This document shows positions 1-10,916 of a DNA stretch of 64,000 nt, one piece after another; the stretch's first letter is position 1, and each line of letters starts with the position of its first letter. The DNA comes from Siphonodentalium dalli. Taxonomy: Eukaryota > Mollusca > Scaphopoda > Gadilida > Siphonodentaliidae. The notes under the pieces were generated by a model. That model was not told the origin of the DNA and did not search any database. It was given only the letters and a program-made list of their open reading frames with translations. Both the position numbers and the translations under genes were made by a program. Location of the stretch: the NCBI GenBank assembly GCA_032622095.1, contig CP136063.1:79277980-79341979 (forward strand), read 5' to 3'.

Positions 1-461
1 TCTAGATGCACGGGGTTAACACAATACAAATATTGGATAGTGTTGGATAGTCTTATGCAGGAAGTGGTCAGTACTTATTATGTAATTAATTAGGTGATTA
101 ATGCTGACCGTGTTCTCGGCCAATTTTGTTCGATGTACTGTGGCGACCAAACGTTATCTTGTGCTATTATGTGCATTGCTATGTTTGAAGTTTCTTGCAG
201 GGGCCAGAAATCCGTTCACAATTGGAAGCGAGATAGCTATCGGGTTGCTAGGGAAAGGTGAGATTGGCACTTGCAGATTACAGTCCAAATTATGTCTATT
301 CGATACAAAACATTTAGTTGTGTATAGTTTCCCCCATAGTTTAGTGCGGAAACGCGTTTCAGACGTGTTCTGATCTAATAAGCAGATTGGGGTGGAGTTC
401 TGCTCAATCCTTAGAATAAAGTTAGTTACACGTTTGGTGGAAGAATAACCATCGGAAGTTG
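1..461. other. Gene-free stretch
   Basis: AT-rich sequence with a short direct repeat near its start (ttggatagt twice). A 90-codon open frame on the plus strand has a hydrophobic N-terminal third but no recognisable family, no splice context and ordinary composition. I do not call it a gene. Confidence 0.4.
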
Positions 462-737
462 CTAGGCATAGTATAGTTCAATAGTTGGACTCGATGGAGT
501 TACAAATCTCCAATTCTGTGAAGTATTTGTCTCAATCCAGTGAGAAATCGTGTTGTGTCGGTGTTCCGTTGTAACAAGAGAATCTAAAAGTTCAGTAAGG
601 GTTTTGATGCTGTCGCAAGTGGTTTCTGCGCATTTGAAATTCGCGTCCAGCAATCCGGTACTCGAGAGTGGAGACATTTCACCTGTTGGACGTTCTGATC
701 GGGAACCAGGCTTTGAAATTTTAACTGTAATCAACAA
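462..737 (-). CDS. Unrecognised open frame, possible transposon-derived fragment
   Basis: A 91-codon frame whose composition looks more protein-like than its neighbours. The middle carries an acidic/leucine stretch (IKTLTELLDSLVTTEHRH) that would form an amphipathic helix, preceded by a polar PTGEMSPLSSTGLLDA segment. I do not recognise the family and see no splice signals or partner exons. Two short plus-strand frames overlap it and look like shadows. It could be a remnant of a transposon structural protein or chance. It stands alone in a gene-poor region. Confidence 0.25.
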   Translation of the reverse strand: MLITVKISKPGSRSERPTGEMSPLSSTGLLDANFKCAETTCDSIKTLTELLDSLVTTEHRHNTISHWIETNTSQNWRFVTPSSPTIELYYA

Positions 738-1501
738 TGGAGGCTGTTGTGTACAGTAGCTAAACAGAACAGCCCATCTGCTATGTATCAGTCTTTGGTC
801 CGACCATATTTCGACGGTTTATTCGACGGATATGTGTTAGTGACAGTGCAATTAAAGCAATGCGTTGGACGTAGGAGCTATGACTTGCTCAGTCCTAGTG
901 ATGCTGATGTATATCCTCATATATTTCAGCTTCGATCCGAGTGCTTGGAGTCCTGTTGACAAAACACTGCCATATATTGCTGGACAATTGCAGTGTGTCC
1001 ACCCAATCAAGACCGGACCATTCAAATAGCATTATTCTGATTGAATAGACAAAGAAAGTTCAATCCTATCTCTTCTCTGGTTGACATTTCTTACACTAAC
1101 AGGATTACTCCACACGTGTATTGTGAAGATATTTTTGCAATACTGTTCTCAGCAGTTACCAAATGATATATCGGTAAGAAATTAATGAGTTTATGGAAAA
1201 TTTGATCATCACAGTTGACAATGGCCGCCGTTCTGACAAAATCTGTGGATTCTGACACATTGAGATGCACTCTATCTACAGATAAGTTGCCATAAAAGGA
1301 ACATAACTCGACCCTGGCCGCAGTTGTAATTATTGTCCATCCGGTTGATTGTCATAAAACAATAAATCAATCAATCATCCGCAAAGAAAAATGTAAATTC
1401 TATATCAACATACAGTCAGCGCTAAAGAAATGGATTTGTTGTAGGAAGATCACCGTTATATCAAATTACCTTATAAATTACCTCTCTGATATACACTCGG
1501 A
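738..1501. other. Gene-free stretch
   Basis: Low-complexity AT-rich sequence. I see no ORF with coding character, no repeat copies shared with the rest of the window and no RNA gene. Confidence 0.4.
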
Positions 1502-1850
1502 TTAACCCTTTACCCAACAAAACGCCCAGAAAAATAGCCCAAATGAAGCTGCAACAGCCTAAATTATCTTGGGTCTGTCTCAATAGAACCATACAAATAT
1601 GGATATCATTGGAACCGGCTCATTGACCACATTGTGATAGTTAGTTATGCCCTGTGCCAATGCATTCTCTTATATATGCAAGTCGACCATAGGTCGCCTC
1701 GCTATATATAAGAGAATGCATTTATATAATTTTTATAATATTTTTATAATATTTTTCTACATTCTTTGACAATTTTATCATTTTTAATATGTGTTAATCC
1801 AATGAATAACATTGATTGGCACAGTGCCGTTTTGTTGGGTAAAGGGTTAA
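1502..1850. mobile_element. TTAA-flanked MITE with perfect 19-bp inverted ends
   Basis: The element is 341 bp (1506-1846). It begins CCCTTTACCCAACAAAACG and ends with the exact reverse complement of those 19 bases, and each end is flanked by TTAA. TTAA duplications with termini starting CCC are the pattern of piggyBac-type elements; Kolobok elements also use TTAA, so the superfamily is inferred. There is no coding capacity, so it is a non-autonomous MITE. A long internal hairpin lies at its centre. Confidence 0.85.
1659..1722. repeat. Internal hairpin of the MITE
   Basis: The arms read aatgcattctcttatata and its reverse complement, about 18 bp. The loop contains a second small stem (cgacc-ata-ggtcg). 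It sits centrally in the MITE, so transcripts could fold into a nested stem-loop. Confidence 0.7.
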
Positions 1851-3862
1851 ATAAATGTTGATAGAGGGGTGATAACTTTCCCTAACATTCACAAGACTCT
1901 ACTAGAAAATTGTTTAACCTGATTAAGCAGCCAATTGATAAATAATTTATATTTTCTTGTGGAAATGATAACTCGCTAAATTTGGAAAAGGCAGCAGGAA
2001 CCCTGCTCACAATTTTAAGACGACGGACAACATTCTGGCTGCTTTGATAGCCCGTCTATATAGCTGATTCGGCTGAGTTGGAGATATTGTCTGAGGTGGT
2101 TCTACGGGAAGCGCAAGTGACAAAGATTAGATCTTGATTCAGTTCCAGAACCTGTATCGCGGACAGCGGAAGTGTCAGACATATATCATCAATTGGAGCC
2201 AGCTACTCCAAAACAATCGTCAGTATCTTAAGCATTATGATTCACAGAAACGTTTTGAAAACGTTTTGAACAACGGTGTGGGGAGAGACGACTTCCCGCA
2301 TCTAGACCTGATATTTAAAAGCTCACACTAGATTCATCAAGTAGTGTACATATCATGTCAAAGCATAATCAAACACATAACGCTACTTTTACTATTTCAA
2401 TTTGAAACCTTTGTAACTCGAAATATGCTATGGGTTTCACAAAGAATGTCTATTCCACGTGTGGTATGAGTCTTAGATGGTTGTGTTTGCTGACTATTGG
2501 CAATTTTTTAAATACATATTCCGAACTCTGTTTAAACACCGATGTTTCGCTACGAAGTCGTCTTGGCGCATTGGTACTATTGGTAGTCGTTATGTTGATT
2601 AGCGCTAAATCTACATAAAGCCACAATCAATCAATACTACGATGTTAAAACATTATGTAGGTTTCAGACACATCAGAACATAGACAGGTTAAATAAGACA
2701 GTGTTCCCGACTCTTTGTATGGAATGTATGGCCTTGTATTTATTCTAATAGCTTACCCCTCTCGCGACCATTCCGACCATTCCGTTCCAAGAACCATCCT
2801 CGTTTGGTGATCCATATAGATTATCTGGCGGCTCGACAACTGTGTAACTGAGAACAAAAATATTTTATTGACTTTCTTCATATTTCATTATATTGACTAC
2901 GCGGGTAAGAAACTACCACAAACTGGACAAAGCGTAATACGTTGTGACAATTCAGTTGAACGAGCATATATAGTCTGTAGAGTTAAATAAATGTTAGATA
3001 TTTACTGTCAGTTGGCGAAAACAAATTACACGGCAGATCGCGAGCTTTTTGGGGGAATGGAATGCTTTGGAAGCAATATAAATTTAAATTGTTTCTCGTC
3101 TCGTGGTGTGCGGGTATACACCTATTTCTGGTCAGGGAATGTTGTGATCTGCATGAGAAGTCAGTCCTGAAACGATGACATTTCATCTTAATATTGAACA
3201 AGTGCACCTCACTGCGTATCCATATAAAGGTGGATTTTCGCCGAGGTAATTTTTTTTTTGGTTGTCTGTCTAAAACTGTCTTAATCCAACCAAACTGCGA
3301 TGACAAAGCTATACAGATTGGTAGTTGATATGACCATACAGGTAAAGTCGAACGCATTTGACGCTCTCTAAGTTCCGTAATCCTAGACTGATTCAATTAT
3401 AGATATGGCTAGACAAAACCTGTTGTATTTGGATATCATGCATTCCATTGTGGTTCGTGAATATGCGAAAGATTATGCACATCCCACTTAAAATGATGGA
3501 TGGGATACACAAATAATGTATTATTCAATCTAAGAGCCACGACTTCAGAAGCAATGTATCTACAAAACATGTTGCATCGCATACTGATAATGTTTCAATA
3601 ATGCAGCCTCATGAGTCGTGAGTATACTAAAGGTCATTCGGACATGAACTATGTTGAAAAGATACATAGCTCTTCAAAAGTGGATGGGGGCTGATGACAT
3701 ATCTTGATACAGATGGCCCTAAAGGACGGCGTCCTTGTACCGAACTTCGTTTTCATGGGATAACAATGTAATATTTACCTGCACTAACATTTGCTATCTT
3801 TGTAAAGATTTGGCGATTGTGTCTGGTACTTATAAATACATAGGCTGGCATGCGATTGGTAG
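1851..3862. other. Gene-free stretch
   Basis: No recognisable gene. A 137-codon minus-strand frame (2983-3396) is basic and Cys/His-containing, but has no domain I recognise and no clear splice signals. AATAAA-like words are scattered as expected for this base composition. Confidence 0.4.
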
Positions 3863-3931
3863 AATCTCACTTACTTTAATTTTAGCCGCTTCGATGGTTA
3901 AATCTCACTTACTTTAAATTTAGCCGCTTCG
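3863..3931. repeat. 31-bp tandem duplication, 38-bp period
   Basis: The unit beginning aatctcacttacttta and ending tagccgcttcg occurs twice with one mismatch, separated by 7 bp. It is a local duplication with no apparent coding role. Confidence 0.8.
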
Positions 3932-4654
3932 CCAACTCATCTAGAATTTCAAAACAGAAGCCTGTATATCTCGTTTGGTTGTGTTTAGATGGCGTTCTCA
4001 CGAATGGATCTTCCTGTAATAAAAAGTACTTCCAATCAATCGATTATTTCGTTCCCATGGTTACATTTTTCATCCCATGGATGGGTATCCTACATAGATA
4101 CGCGTAGACACTTTATACCTGAGAGCCGGGGATAAAATGCCCCAGGTATTCATGAGTCAGGATAATTACCAGCCATCGGAGGTACACGTACACGTTACAG
4201 TGCTTCGGCGAATAATGAATTAATATTTGATTTTTAGGACAACGTTATATATTGTTGACAATATTTCACATAGGCGGACAACCAACAATATAAACAGCTA
4301 ATATAATGAACATACACAATCGGGACGGTGATGTGGCCTATAGATGTGACCGACATGCATATGTACAGGACGCCATCCAGCCACCACCTGGGTTAAAACT
4401 AAAGGTATATCTTTCACAACAGCTCTTGCCATTATAGCAGTTCAAGATCTATTAAGAATTTAGTAAACATATTGGCTCTATTTCTTCGTCTTTAACTTTT
4501 GAGAAGCAGTGACCTGACCAGTGACTATGTTTCTAAGATGATTACCTCCTGTTCACAGCGATATTCGTGAGTTGAAAAGAACTTTCGCGCGTGCATAACA
4601 CATTATCCTATCAGTACGCGCTCTGTTACTTCCAACTCGTGAATACAGTCGGAC

Positions 4655-4763
4655 CAGGGGTCAATACTATGAATAATTTTATACTTGTAAATACAAATAG
4701 CATTTAGTAATTTGTAAGAACAAATTTATGCCAAATAGCACAGTGGTTTCATAGTACAGGGGA
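4655..4763. repeat. Short MITE-like repeat with TACTATGAA ends
   Basis: The left end reads ggggtcaatactatgaa and the right end ttcatagtacagggg, which pair as imperfect inverted repeats around about 75 bp. A related sequence in the opposite orientation ends at 25598 (ttcatagtattgacccc). The two look like copies of a small dispersed family. No clear target duplication is visible. Confidence 0.5.
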
Positions 4764-5373
4764 AATTGAGCCGTATTATTCATACACTAAATTATGAATA
4801 TACAAACTTATTATTAATAGTTTAATAGTTAAGTATTGTCGTCCCCCGAACACACCATTTCGTCCTAATAGGGACTCGACGACGGGAGGGGTGACAAGTG
4901 GGGTGTTGGATGGCTTGATATGTGCCCCCAACTTTGGTCAAAATATTTCAGCAATTGCAAATTTCATACCGATAGGCTAACCCAAACATTTTACACCACA
5001 CACACGCTCACATTGTCATAATTGTTTAATTTCACAACCAATAATAAGTGAGAAATGTGTTTGGAGACCATTTATTCTGAATCACTAGCATATTGTCCAC
5101 TTTTGGCAAAAATTATGGTCTAAATGGCCACCAGATAGAACTTCTCCAAACTATTGCCGGTATCAGATTATAAATTTTAACAGATGAAAAGCTTGTGGTA
5201 CCAGCTGGAAACGTCCAACCAGATGGGTGCAGATGGGTCACGTGACAGTAATGTTGGAGCCGGACGAAATTTAGCTCCGATGTTTTTTTTATGTTTTTTT
5301 TTATTTGTTTCTTTTGTGGACGGTGCCTGCCAACTATTTTCATGCTCACATAGAAGCTAGTGTTATATGTGAA
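4764..5373. other. Gene-free stretch upstream of LINE leader
   Basis: AT-rich, with a T-rich tract near 5284-5310. Short minus-strand frames here run into the tandem-repeated region and lack domain features. Confidence 0.35.
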
Positions 5374-5651
5374 GTGTGTGCTGTAATAAAAACGACTGAA
5401 ATTAGACATGTTTTCTTTATTTGATTAAACATTCGGACCACGTGAGCGTGTGCACGACAATAGGAGATAAAACTGGCCTGTGAGCAGAAGACCTGTTGAT
5501 GTTGTGTGTCGTATTTTCTTGAAAGTTATGTCTCTCAAACCAAAAAACAGAACTGTGTGCGCTGTAATATAAACGGCTGAAATTTAGACATGTTGTCTGT
5601 ATTTGATTAAACATTCGGACCACGTAGTTGTTGAAAGTTATGTCTCTCAAA
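5374..5651 (+). repeat. Two-copy tandem repeat, possible LINE 5' region
   Basis: A segment with the landmarks gtgctgtaat, ttagacatgtt, ttgattaaacattcggacc and, further on, tgaaagttatgtctctcaaac occurs twice in direct orientation. The second copy has lost about 75 bp between the last two landmarks. The repeat runs directly into a small ORF and then into the LINE. It could be a duplicated 5' untranslated promoter unit of that element, or an unrelated older repeat. Confidence 0.6.
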
Positions 5652-5882
5652 CAAAAAAAACATCCGAAGAAAAGACCCCTACAAAGTCCTTTATCTCAAC
5701 AACAAGGGAAGCAAAGTAAGCTAAATGAAACTGGTGAAATTCTCTCGGACAGTAGTTCGGAAACAGGATCAGACTCGGACTCGGAGTCAGACTCGAGCTC
5801 AATAGTGATACAACCAAGTGACAGTATGTATATCGTTCGAGATGGTTTTAATATGCCACTGATTACATATATAGAGCTATAG
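5628..5882 (+). CDS. Small basic-then-acidic serine-rich ORF, unrecognised
   Basis: 84 codons. The N terminus is lysine-rich and basic (KQKKHPKKRP), followed by a Gln/Ser segment, a dense Ser/Asp/Glu tract (about residues 40-58, SDSDSESDSSS) and a short hydrophobic tail. The initiation region lies inside the second copy of the tandem repeat: the first copy also offers an ATG-Ser-Leu-Lys start but stops soon after. It lies about 540 bp upstream of the LINE endonuclease frame, so it might be a degenerate ORF1. The charge pattern is also like a low-complexity nuclear protein fragment. I do not recognise a family. Confidence 0.3.
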   Translation: MLKVMSLKQKKHPKKRPLQSPLSQQQGKQSKLNETGEILSDSSSETGSDSDSESDSSSIVIQPSDSMYIVRDGFNMPLITYIEL

Positions 5883-6422
5883 AATAAAATATTAAATATA
5901 GTCTGTGATTGCGATGGAGGTACACGTACATATCAAAATTTCAATTGCACTTCGTTTGAGATGGACTCAACAGTCTGTAGGTAATATGATAGTGGTTAAA
6001 GTATAAAGTACTTATAAAACACTGGAACTGTTAACATTTTTAACAGTATGCTATTCATAAAATATCAGCTGTTTATGGAATGCGGTTAAGAATAAATTGG
6101 CAGGCATCGTCCCATATTTCATGTAATATTTGCACCAGGGTGTATCATGTTCTGTTTATATTATGTTTTGTATTTTATTATATATGTGATCTTGTTATTG
6201 TCTTGTATCATGGAAAGTTACACACATCCAATATCTGCACTTAGAAATCAACAAAAGCGATGCTGCAAACCCATTCTGACCTATCTTAGCTATTCCAGAA
6301 CTTACCATTACTCACCTAATGGGGATTAACTTAGAAATGTATCTAGCTAGGATAGGTTACTTTGGGGGAGGCAGGATCATTGGAGGTTTGGATTTTGAAA
6401 GTATAATGTTGTTTAAATTGGT
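5883..6422 (+). other. Probable LINE leader sequence
   Basis: No clear gene. A 60-codon frame (6147-6329) is hydrophobic at its N terminus, then basic with paired cysteines. It may belong to the upstream part of the retrotransposon transcript but shows no diagnostic motif. Confidence 0.35.
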
Positions 6423-7140
6423 ATGCTGTTTTGGACATATCGAGGTTTCTTGTTGATGTTACTTCTTATGGTATTTATCTGTGTTGATGTGCATCCTCAT
6501 CCAGGACCCACAAATAACAATATTTCAATTGCATCTTTAAATGTCAGAGGACTTAGAAATAAAGTGCCTTTGGTAACAGCTGAACTAGCAAATTATTATA
6601 TTATTTCCATTACGGAAAGTCTCTTAAGTGATAAGGTGACTGATGATTTATTAGATATCCCGGGGTTCCACTCACCTCCCATTCGAATTGACATAATTGC
6701 TAACAAAGGCGGTGGTATTGTTATTTATGTCAAAAAGGAACTTACATATAAACACTTAACAGATTTCGATAAACCTGGTCTAGAAGCAGTGTGGCTAGAA
6801 ATAAGATATTCAAATAAGATTTTCAATCTAGGTGTGTTTTACCGTCAACCAAATGCATTGAGTAGTTATTGGGATCTCATAGATAGTTCTATATCACTAG
6901 CAAGGGAAAATGTTACACGTAAATGCATAATAGTTGGGGATTTTAATGCAGACTGTCTAAAAAAAACATCCAAAAATTAAAATGCTAGAAGTATCATGTG
7001 GTCTAAAGCAATTTGTAAAAACAGCAACACGTGTTACTGATAAGTCAGCCACCTTAATTGATTTGGTTCTCAGCTCATGCGAAAATATGATAAAAGATTG
7101 CTCTGTATAGGCACCTTTCTGTAGTGATCATTGTGCTACA
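6423..7140 (+). pseudogene. LINE endonuclease domain with 2A-like N terminus
   Basis: The protein starts with a hydrophobic run (FLLMLLLMVFICV) followed directly by DVHPHPGP. This resembles the DVExNPGP ribosome-skipping motif known at the N terminus of some L2/CR1-group ORF2 proteins; the usual Glu and Asn are both His here. The apurinic-endonuclease blocks follow: SLNVRGLRNK (Asn), ITES (Glu), GGGIVIYV, and VGDFNADC (Asp/Asn). A frame change at an A-run near 6960 and an in-frame stop near 7107 separate these from the last block, CSDHCATLV, which holds the catalytic Ser-Asp-His. The domain would nick target DNA to prime reverse transcription. This copy cannot make it intact. Confidence 0.85.
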
Positions 7141-8418
7141 TTGGTGACTCTTAAAGAACCTAGTACACACCTTCCTTCTTTTAAAAGACGTATATATGAT
7201 TACGCACGTATGGATTTCGAAGGTATGAAGCTAGCATTTACTAGTGTAAACTGGGACACTATTTTTCTATCTAAATTTACTGATGTGGCTGAGAAAGTGG
7301 TTGCTTATATCACGGAAACAACTGACAGATTTGTTCCAAATAAAGTTGTCACAGTAAAGAGTAATGATAAATCTTGGATCACATGTGACTTAAAAAGTAA
7401 AATGAAAAAACGGGATAGGGCCCACAAATTAGATAAAAAAATAAATAACGTGGATAGCTGGGGGAACTTCAGGATAGTAAGAAATGAGACAATTGGCGCA
7501 ATCAGAAAAGCAAAATTAGAATATGACCAGAAGTTAGACATATCAGTTTCAACTGGAAATTTCAATAATAAACAATGGTGGAGGTTAGCAAATGATTTCA
7601 TGAAAAGGACTCAAAATACGCATAGGAATTTTCCACCATTGATTGAATCCAATAATCTAATCAGTGATGCTTCTGATATAGCTAATATTCTAAATAACTA
7701 TTTTGTTGAACAGGGTGTGTCTATTGATGACTCGCTTCATTTACCAGACTTACATTATAACAGTAAATGTCTGGAAGAAATTGAAGTAACTGTTGAAGAT
7801 GTCAATCAGATTTTAAATTCACTTGAAACTGGTAAAGCCTCTGGGCCTGACAACGTGAGTAATAGGGTATTGAAAACTTTTTCTTTTGTATTGGCAGAAC
7901 CTCTAACTAGATTATTTAATGTTCTTCTTGAAGAATCACATTTCCCACAAATATGGAAGCATGCTAATGTAACTCCTATACATAAGAAAGGTTCTGTAAA
8001 TGAAAAAAGTAATTATAGGCCAGTATCTCTGACTAGTACACTTAGTAAAGTGTTTGAGAAGGTGGTGTTTAAATATGTGTATGAATTTACTTCTTGTCAC
8101 TGCCTGTTAACTGCATATCAGTCAGGTTTTACGCCTGGCGATAGTACAATATACCAACTTCTCGACATTGACTACTTCACCCAACAAACTTTAAACGATA
8201 GGTCATCCGTCAGATTTGTATTCTGTGATATAAGCAAGGTATTTGACAGATTTTGGCACAAAGGTCTTATACATAAATTAAATGCAATAGGTATCCGAGG
8301 TAAATTACTGTCATGGTTTGTTAAATATCTTAATAATAGAACTCAGTCCACAGTAATTAATGGAACAATTTCTAAGAATAGTACTATAGATGCTGGTGTA
8401 CCCAAGGCTCAGTACTAG
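7141..8418 (+). pseudogene. LINE reverse transcriptase, N-terminal part
   Basis: Continues from the endonuclease into a linker and the RT fingers and palm. Visible blocks are GKASGPDNVSNRVLK, WKHANVTPIHKKGS, NYRPVSLTSTLSKVFEKV, the first catalytic-aspartate block FCDISKVFDRFWHKGL (normally D-x-x-K-A-F-D), and DAGVPKAQY, where GVPQGS is expected. A single-base loss at about 8405 moves the remainder to another frame and ends this one. The enzyme would copy the element RNA at the nicked target. Some consensus residues are already lost (Val for Ala in KAFD), in line with neutral decay. Confidence 0.85.
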
Positions 8419-9275
8419 GCCTCCTCCTATTTAATATTTACATCAACGATATAGTGTCGGGTATAGCATCTAACATTAGAATTTATGCAGATGATACCTG
8501 CTTATTTTTGCCTGTAGACAATGAGGTTATGGCTGCCGAGATTCTAAATAGGGACCTCCTCCGTATTGGTGAATGGGCAAATAAATGGCAAGTTAATTTT
8601 AGCCCTGCCAAAACAAAAACTTTGACAATCGGAGTGGATGGTAACCATGTTAATCCAGTATTGTTCTTATGTGATCAACCAGTACAAGAAGTAGATGAAC
8701 ACAAACACCTGGGTCTCACTTTTAGTAGTAGTGGAAATCGGGACATCCATATTGACACTATTGTCAATAAGGTTGCACCTATGATAAACATTTTTATGAG
8801 TTTTAAATATCGCCTATCGAGATCGGCCTTGCTGAACATATACAGGTCTTTCATATTACCTCTATTTGATTATGCAGACTCAGTTTGGGGCAATTGCTCT
8901 TTGACAAAATGTACTCAGTTGGAAAATTTACACCTTGATGGTCTTCGCACAATATGTGGTGCAGTTAGAGGTATCAGTCATAATCTAATATACACTGAAA
9001 CTGGTTTTGCTCCCTTAAGTTTAAAACGAGAACGTAGAAAAACCATCATGATGTTTAAACTTGTGAATAGGCTTTATGAGGATCCTGAGCACTACATAGT
9101 CTTTTGCCCATTATTTTATAGACAACGTAAATCCTTAGTATTAACATTGAAAGACCTAGATTGTGAAATTCGTATTAAAGATTTTCTTATTGGATCATCC
9201 CATGTTGTTCCTAATACAAATTCAACAATATGTAATGCACTTCATATTTACTTTGAATCTACTGAGATACTGTGA
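8419..9275 (+). pseudogene. LINE reverse transcriptase, C-terminal part
   Basis: Frame-shifted continuation that resumes with LLLFNIYINDI and then the catalytic RIYADDTCLF block (YADD). Thumb blocks follow, including WQVNFSPAKTKTL, HLGLTFSSSGNRDIHI and ILPLFDYADSVWGNC, then the conserved C-terminal segment ending near the stop. The spacing fits one polypeptide with the upstream segment. No zinc knuckle is visible. The 3' untranslated region follows directly. Confidence 0.85.
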
Positions 9276-9665
9276 TTACATATCAACTGCAGTACACTTT
9301 TTCTGCTTAAGTTTAACTTGCAGATTGATACATGTGGATGTGACGTATCATTCAAATTTATATTCAAATTTATATGTTTATTATATCATCACAACTTTAT
9401 TTGAATATTGAATCATTTTAAACTCTAAACTCTTACGCATTGCCATCAACAGTATTTTCAGGATAACCCTGTTTTATTTAATCTTATTTAGTGACTGCAT
9501 ACTTAATGATTATTAGGAATTTCCATGATACAAGATATATACACCATTAAATTGTCATGTGTCCTTGTTTGTCAACTTTTTGTATTTTTCTGTTTGGACC
9601 CAATAAAATAGGCTGTGCCTGAGTTTTGGGTCCAATTCATTCATGAGTTAATGAATAAATGTATT
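9276..9665 (+). other. LINE 3' untranslated region and tail
   Basis: AT-rich trailer. It has a 13-bp direct duplication (attcaaatttata) at about 9350-9375, an AATAAA word near 9603 and an end at tgaataaatg followed by a T-run. I infer this is where the element transcript terminates; the exact insertion boundary is not visible. Confidence 0.5.
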
Positions 9666-9901
9666 TTTTTTAAATGGGTGCAAATATAATTTTGCAAAAC
9701 TTGGAACTTGGTCTTGTTCAATGAGTGCAGTTGAAATGTTAAAGGTAGACAGCCCATGGGCACTCTAGTCACGTTACTTTTTCGGTTGAGGGGAGAGGTG
9801 TCCACACATAAATTTCATATGCATCAGATATGCCACGAGTGTTTGGGATATATACCATTGTTATACCTTAGACTGGTCAAGGTGTGAAACCCATAAAACG
9901 T

Positions 9902-9909
9902 AGGGGAAC
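9902..9909. repeat. hAT target-site duplication, left
   Basis: AGGGGAAC, identical to the 8 bp immediately after the right end of the element (13307-13314). Eight-base duplications are the hallmark of hAT insertions. Confidence 0.95.
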
Positions 9910-9918
9910 CAGGGATAG

Positions 9919-10056
9919 GGTAATTGTAATTTGTAATTGACTGTAATTAATTACATTTTTTCAAGTAATTGCATGTAATTGAGTTTATTCTCAATTACAT
10001 TTAATTGCAATTGTAATTGGTTAGGGTGTAATTGTAATTGTAATTAGGGTTTAACT
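9919..10056. repeat. hAT left subterminal TAATTG repeats
   Basis: About a dozen copies of TAATTG/CAATTA in both orientations are interspersed with ATTACA words. The right end of the same element has the same arrangement. In hAT elements, clustered subterminal motifs are transposase binding sites; that role is inferred here. Confidence 0.85.
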
Positions 10057-10452
10057 TCAATTACTTCAAAATCATAGGTACTTGTTTCTTCTCTCTCAAA
10101 GTGCTCTTTCATAATTCATCCAATGGTTTCTTCAAATGGTTTCAGAAAAAAACTTCAAAGTGTAAGACTGGTGACTGGCTATCACTAAGTTGTCACAACA
10201 CTGAGTTTCTATTCACTGTGTCTCAATGGTGATTTTTGTTGACACCTCCTGTTTGTTTTCTTAAGCATTGGTAGACTTTGAGGTAGAAGGCTTGTTTTGA
10301 TAAATACAATGAGAAACCAATTTCGAATAATTGACAATAGATCACTAATATAGTCACTCGTATGATCATGTTTTCATTGCCTCCATCTGATATGGTATAT
10401 AAGCTATGGTAGTTGTGAGAAATTCATACCAACCATTGCTAATGCTACCAAC

Positions 10453-10599
10453 ATGTCTACAAAACGTTCTTCGTTAATCTGGCAGCATTTGGATTTGCCA
10501 AAAGACACATCGGGTCCTATGGAAGCAAAGTGCAAGCTTTGCCCGACTATAATCTCCGGTTCCAAAAAAGTTACCTCCAATTTTGTGACACATCTGAAG
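10453..10599 (+). pseudogene. hAT transposase exon 1 (BED zinc finger)
   Basis: Begins MSTKRSSLIWQHL and contains CKLC (about residues 27-30) and SNFVTHLK, the first half of a BED finger. It ends at a canonical donor, AAG|gtaagt. Joined to exon 2, the junction reads HLK-RKH, which supplies the final histidine of the C-x2-C...H-x4-H finger. This is strong support for the splice. The finger would bind the element's subterminal DNA. The reading frame continuing into the intron is not used. Confidence 0.88.
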
Positions 10600-10787
10600 G
10601 TAAGTTTCCATTTCTTTGTACTAGTATTGTTTAATTCCATTGACATATTACTTCAGTCATATGATTGTATTGGTGTATTCATTGTATTTTGTCCCTTCTA
10701 ATTTGTAACTGAATGACAGAATTGTGACAGATATCTGCCTCAATAATTAATCCCCCAATTAGCAGTGTCTAGTGGAGGCATTGTGTC

Positions 10788-10916
10788 CCGGACATTTCCC
10801 CACCGGACATTTCCCCACCCACCCTTGAAATGGCAAAGCGGACATTTACCTACCCGGACATTTTCCCACTTACTGAATATCAAAGCGGACATTTCCCCAC
10901 CGGACATTTCCCCACC
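10788..10916. repeat. MULE left terminal inverted repeat
   Basis: Six copies of CGGACATTT followed by CCCC, ACCT or TCCC, spaced 15-35 bp apart. Mutual similarity between units and with the right end identifies them as one repeat family. Confidence 0.85.

Larger units (their letters stand above)
6423..9665 (+). mobile_element. L2/CR1-like non-LTR retrotransposon, decayed
   Basis: One element in genetic order: 2A-like leader, apurinic endonuclease, reverse transcriptase, C-terminal domain and a 3' untranslated tail carrying AATAAA words, ending near attcattcatgagttaatgaat followed by a T/A-rich end. The frame is broken at about 6960-6980, by a stop at about 7107, and by a one-base loss at about 8405. 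The copy is therefore inactive, though most of its length survives. Clade assignment (L2/CR1 group) rests on the HPGP leader, the NYRPVSLTS and YADD motifs and the domain order. Confidence 0.88.

Noticed and set aside
2983-3396. 137-codon minus-strand frame, one of the longest in the first 6 kb
   Set aside because: No domain, poor composition, no supporting splice signals. In AT-rich DNA of this length such a frame can arise by chance.
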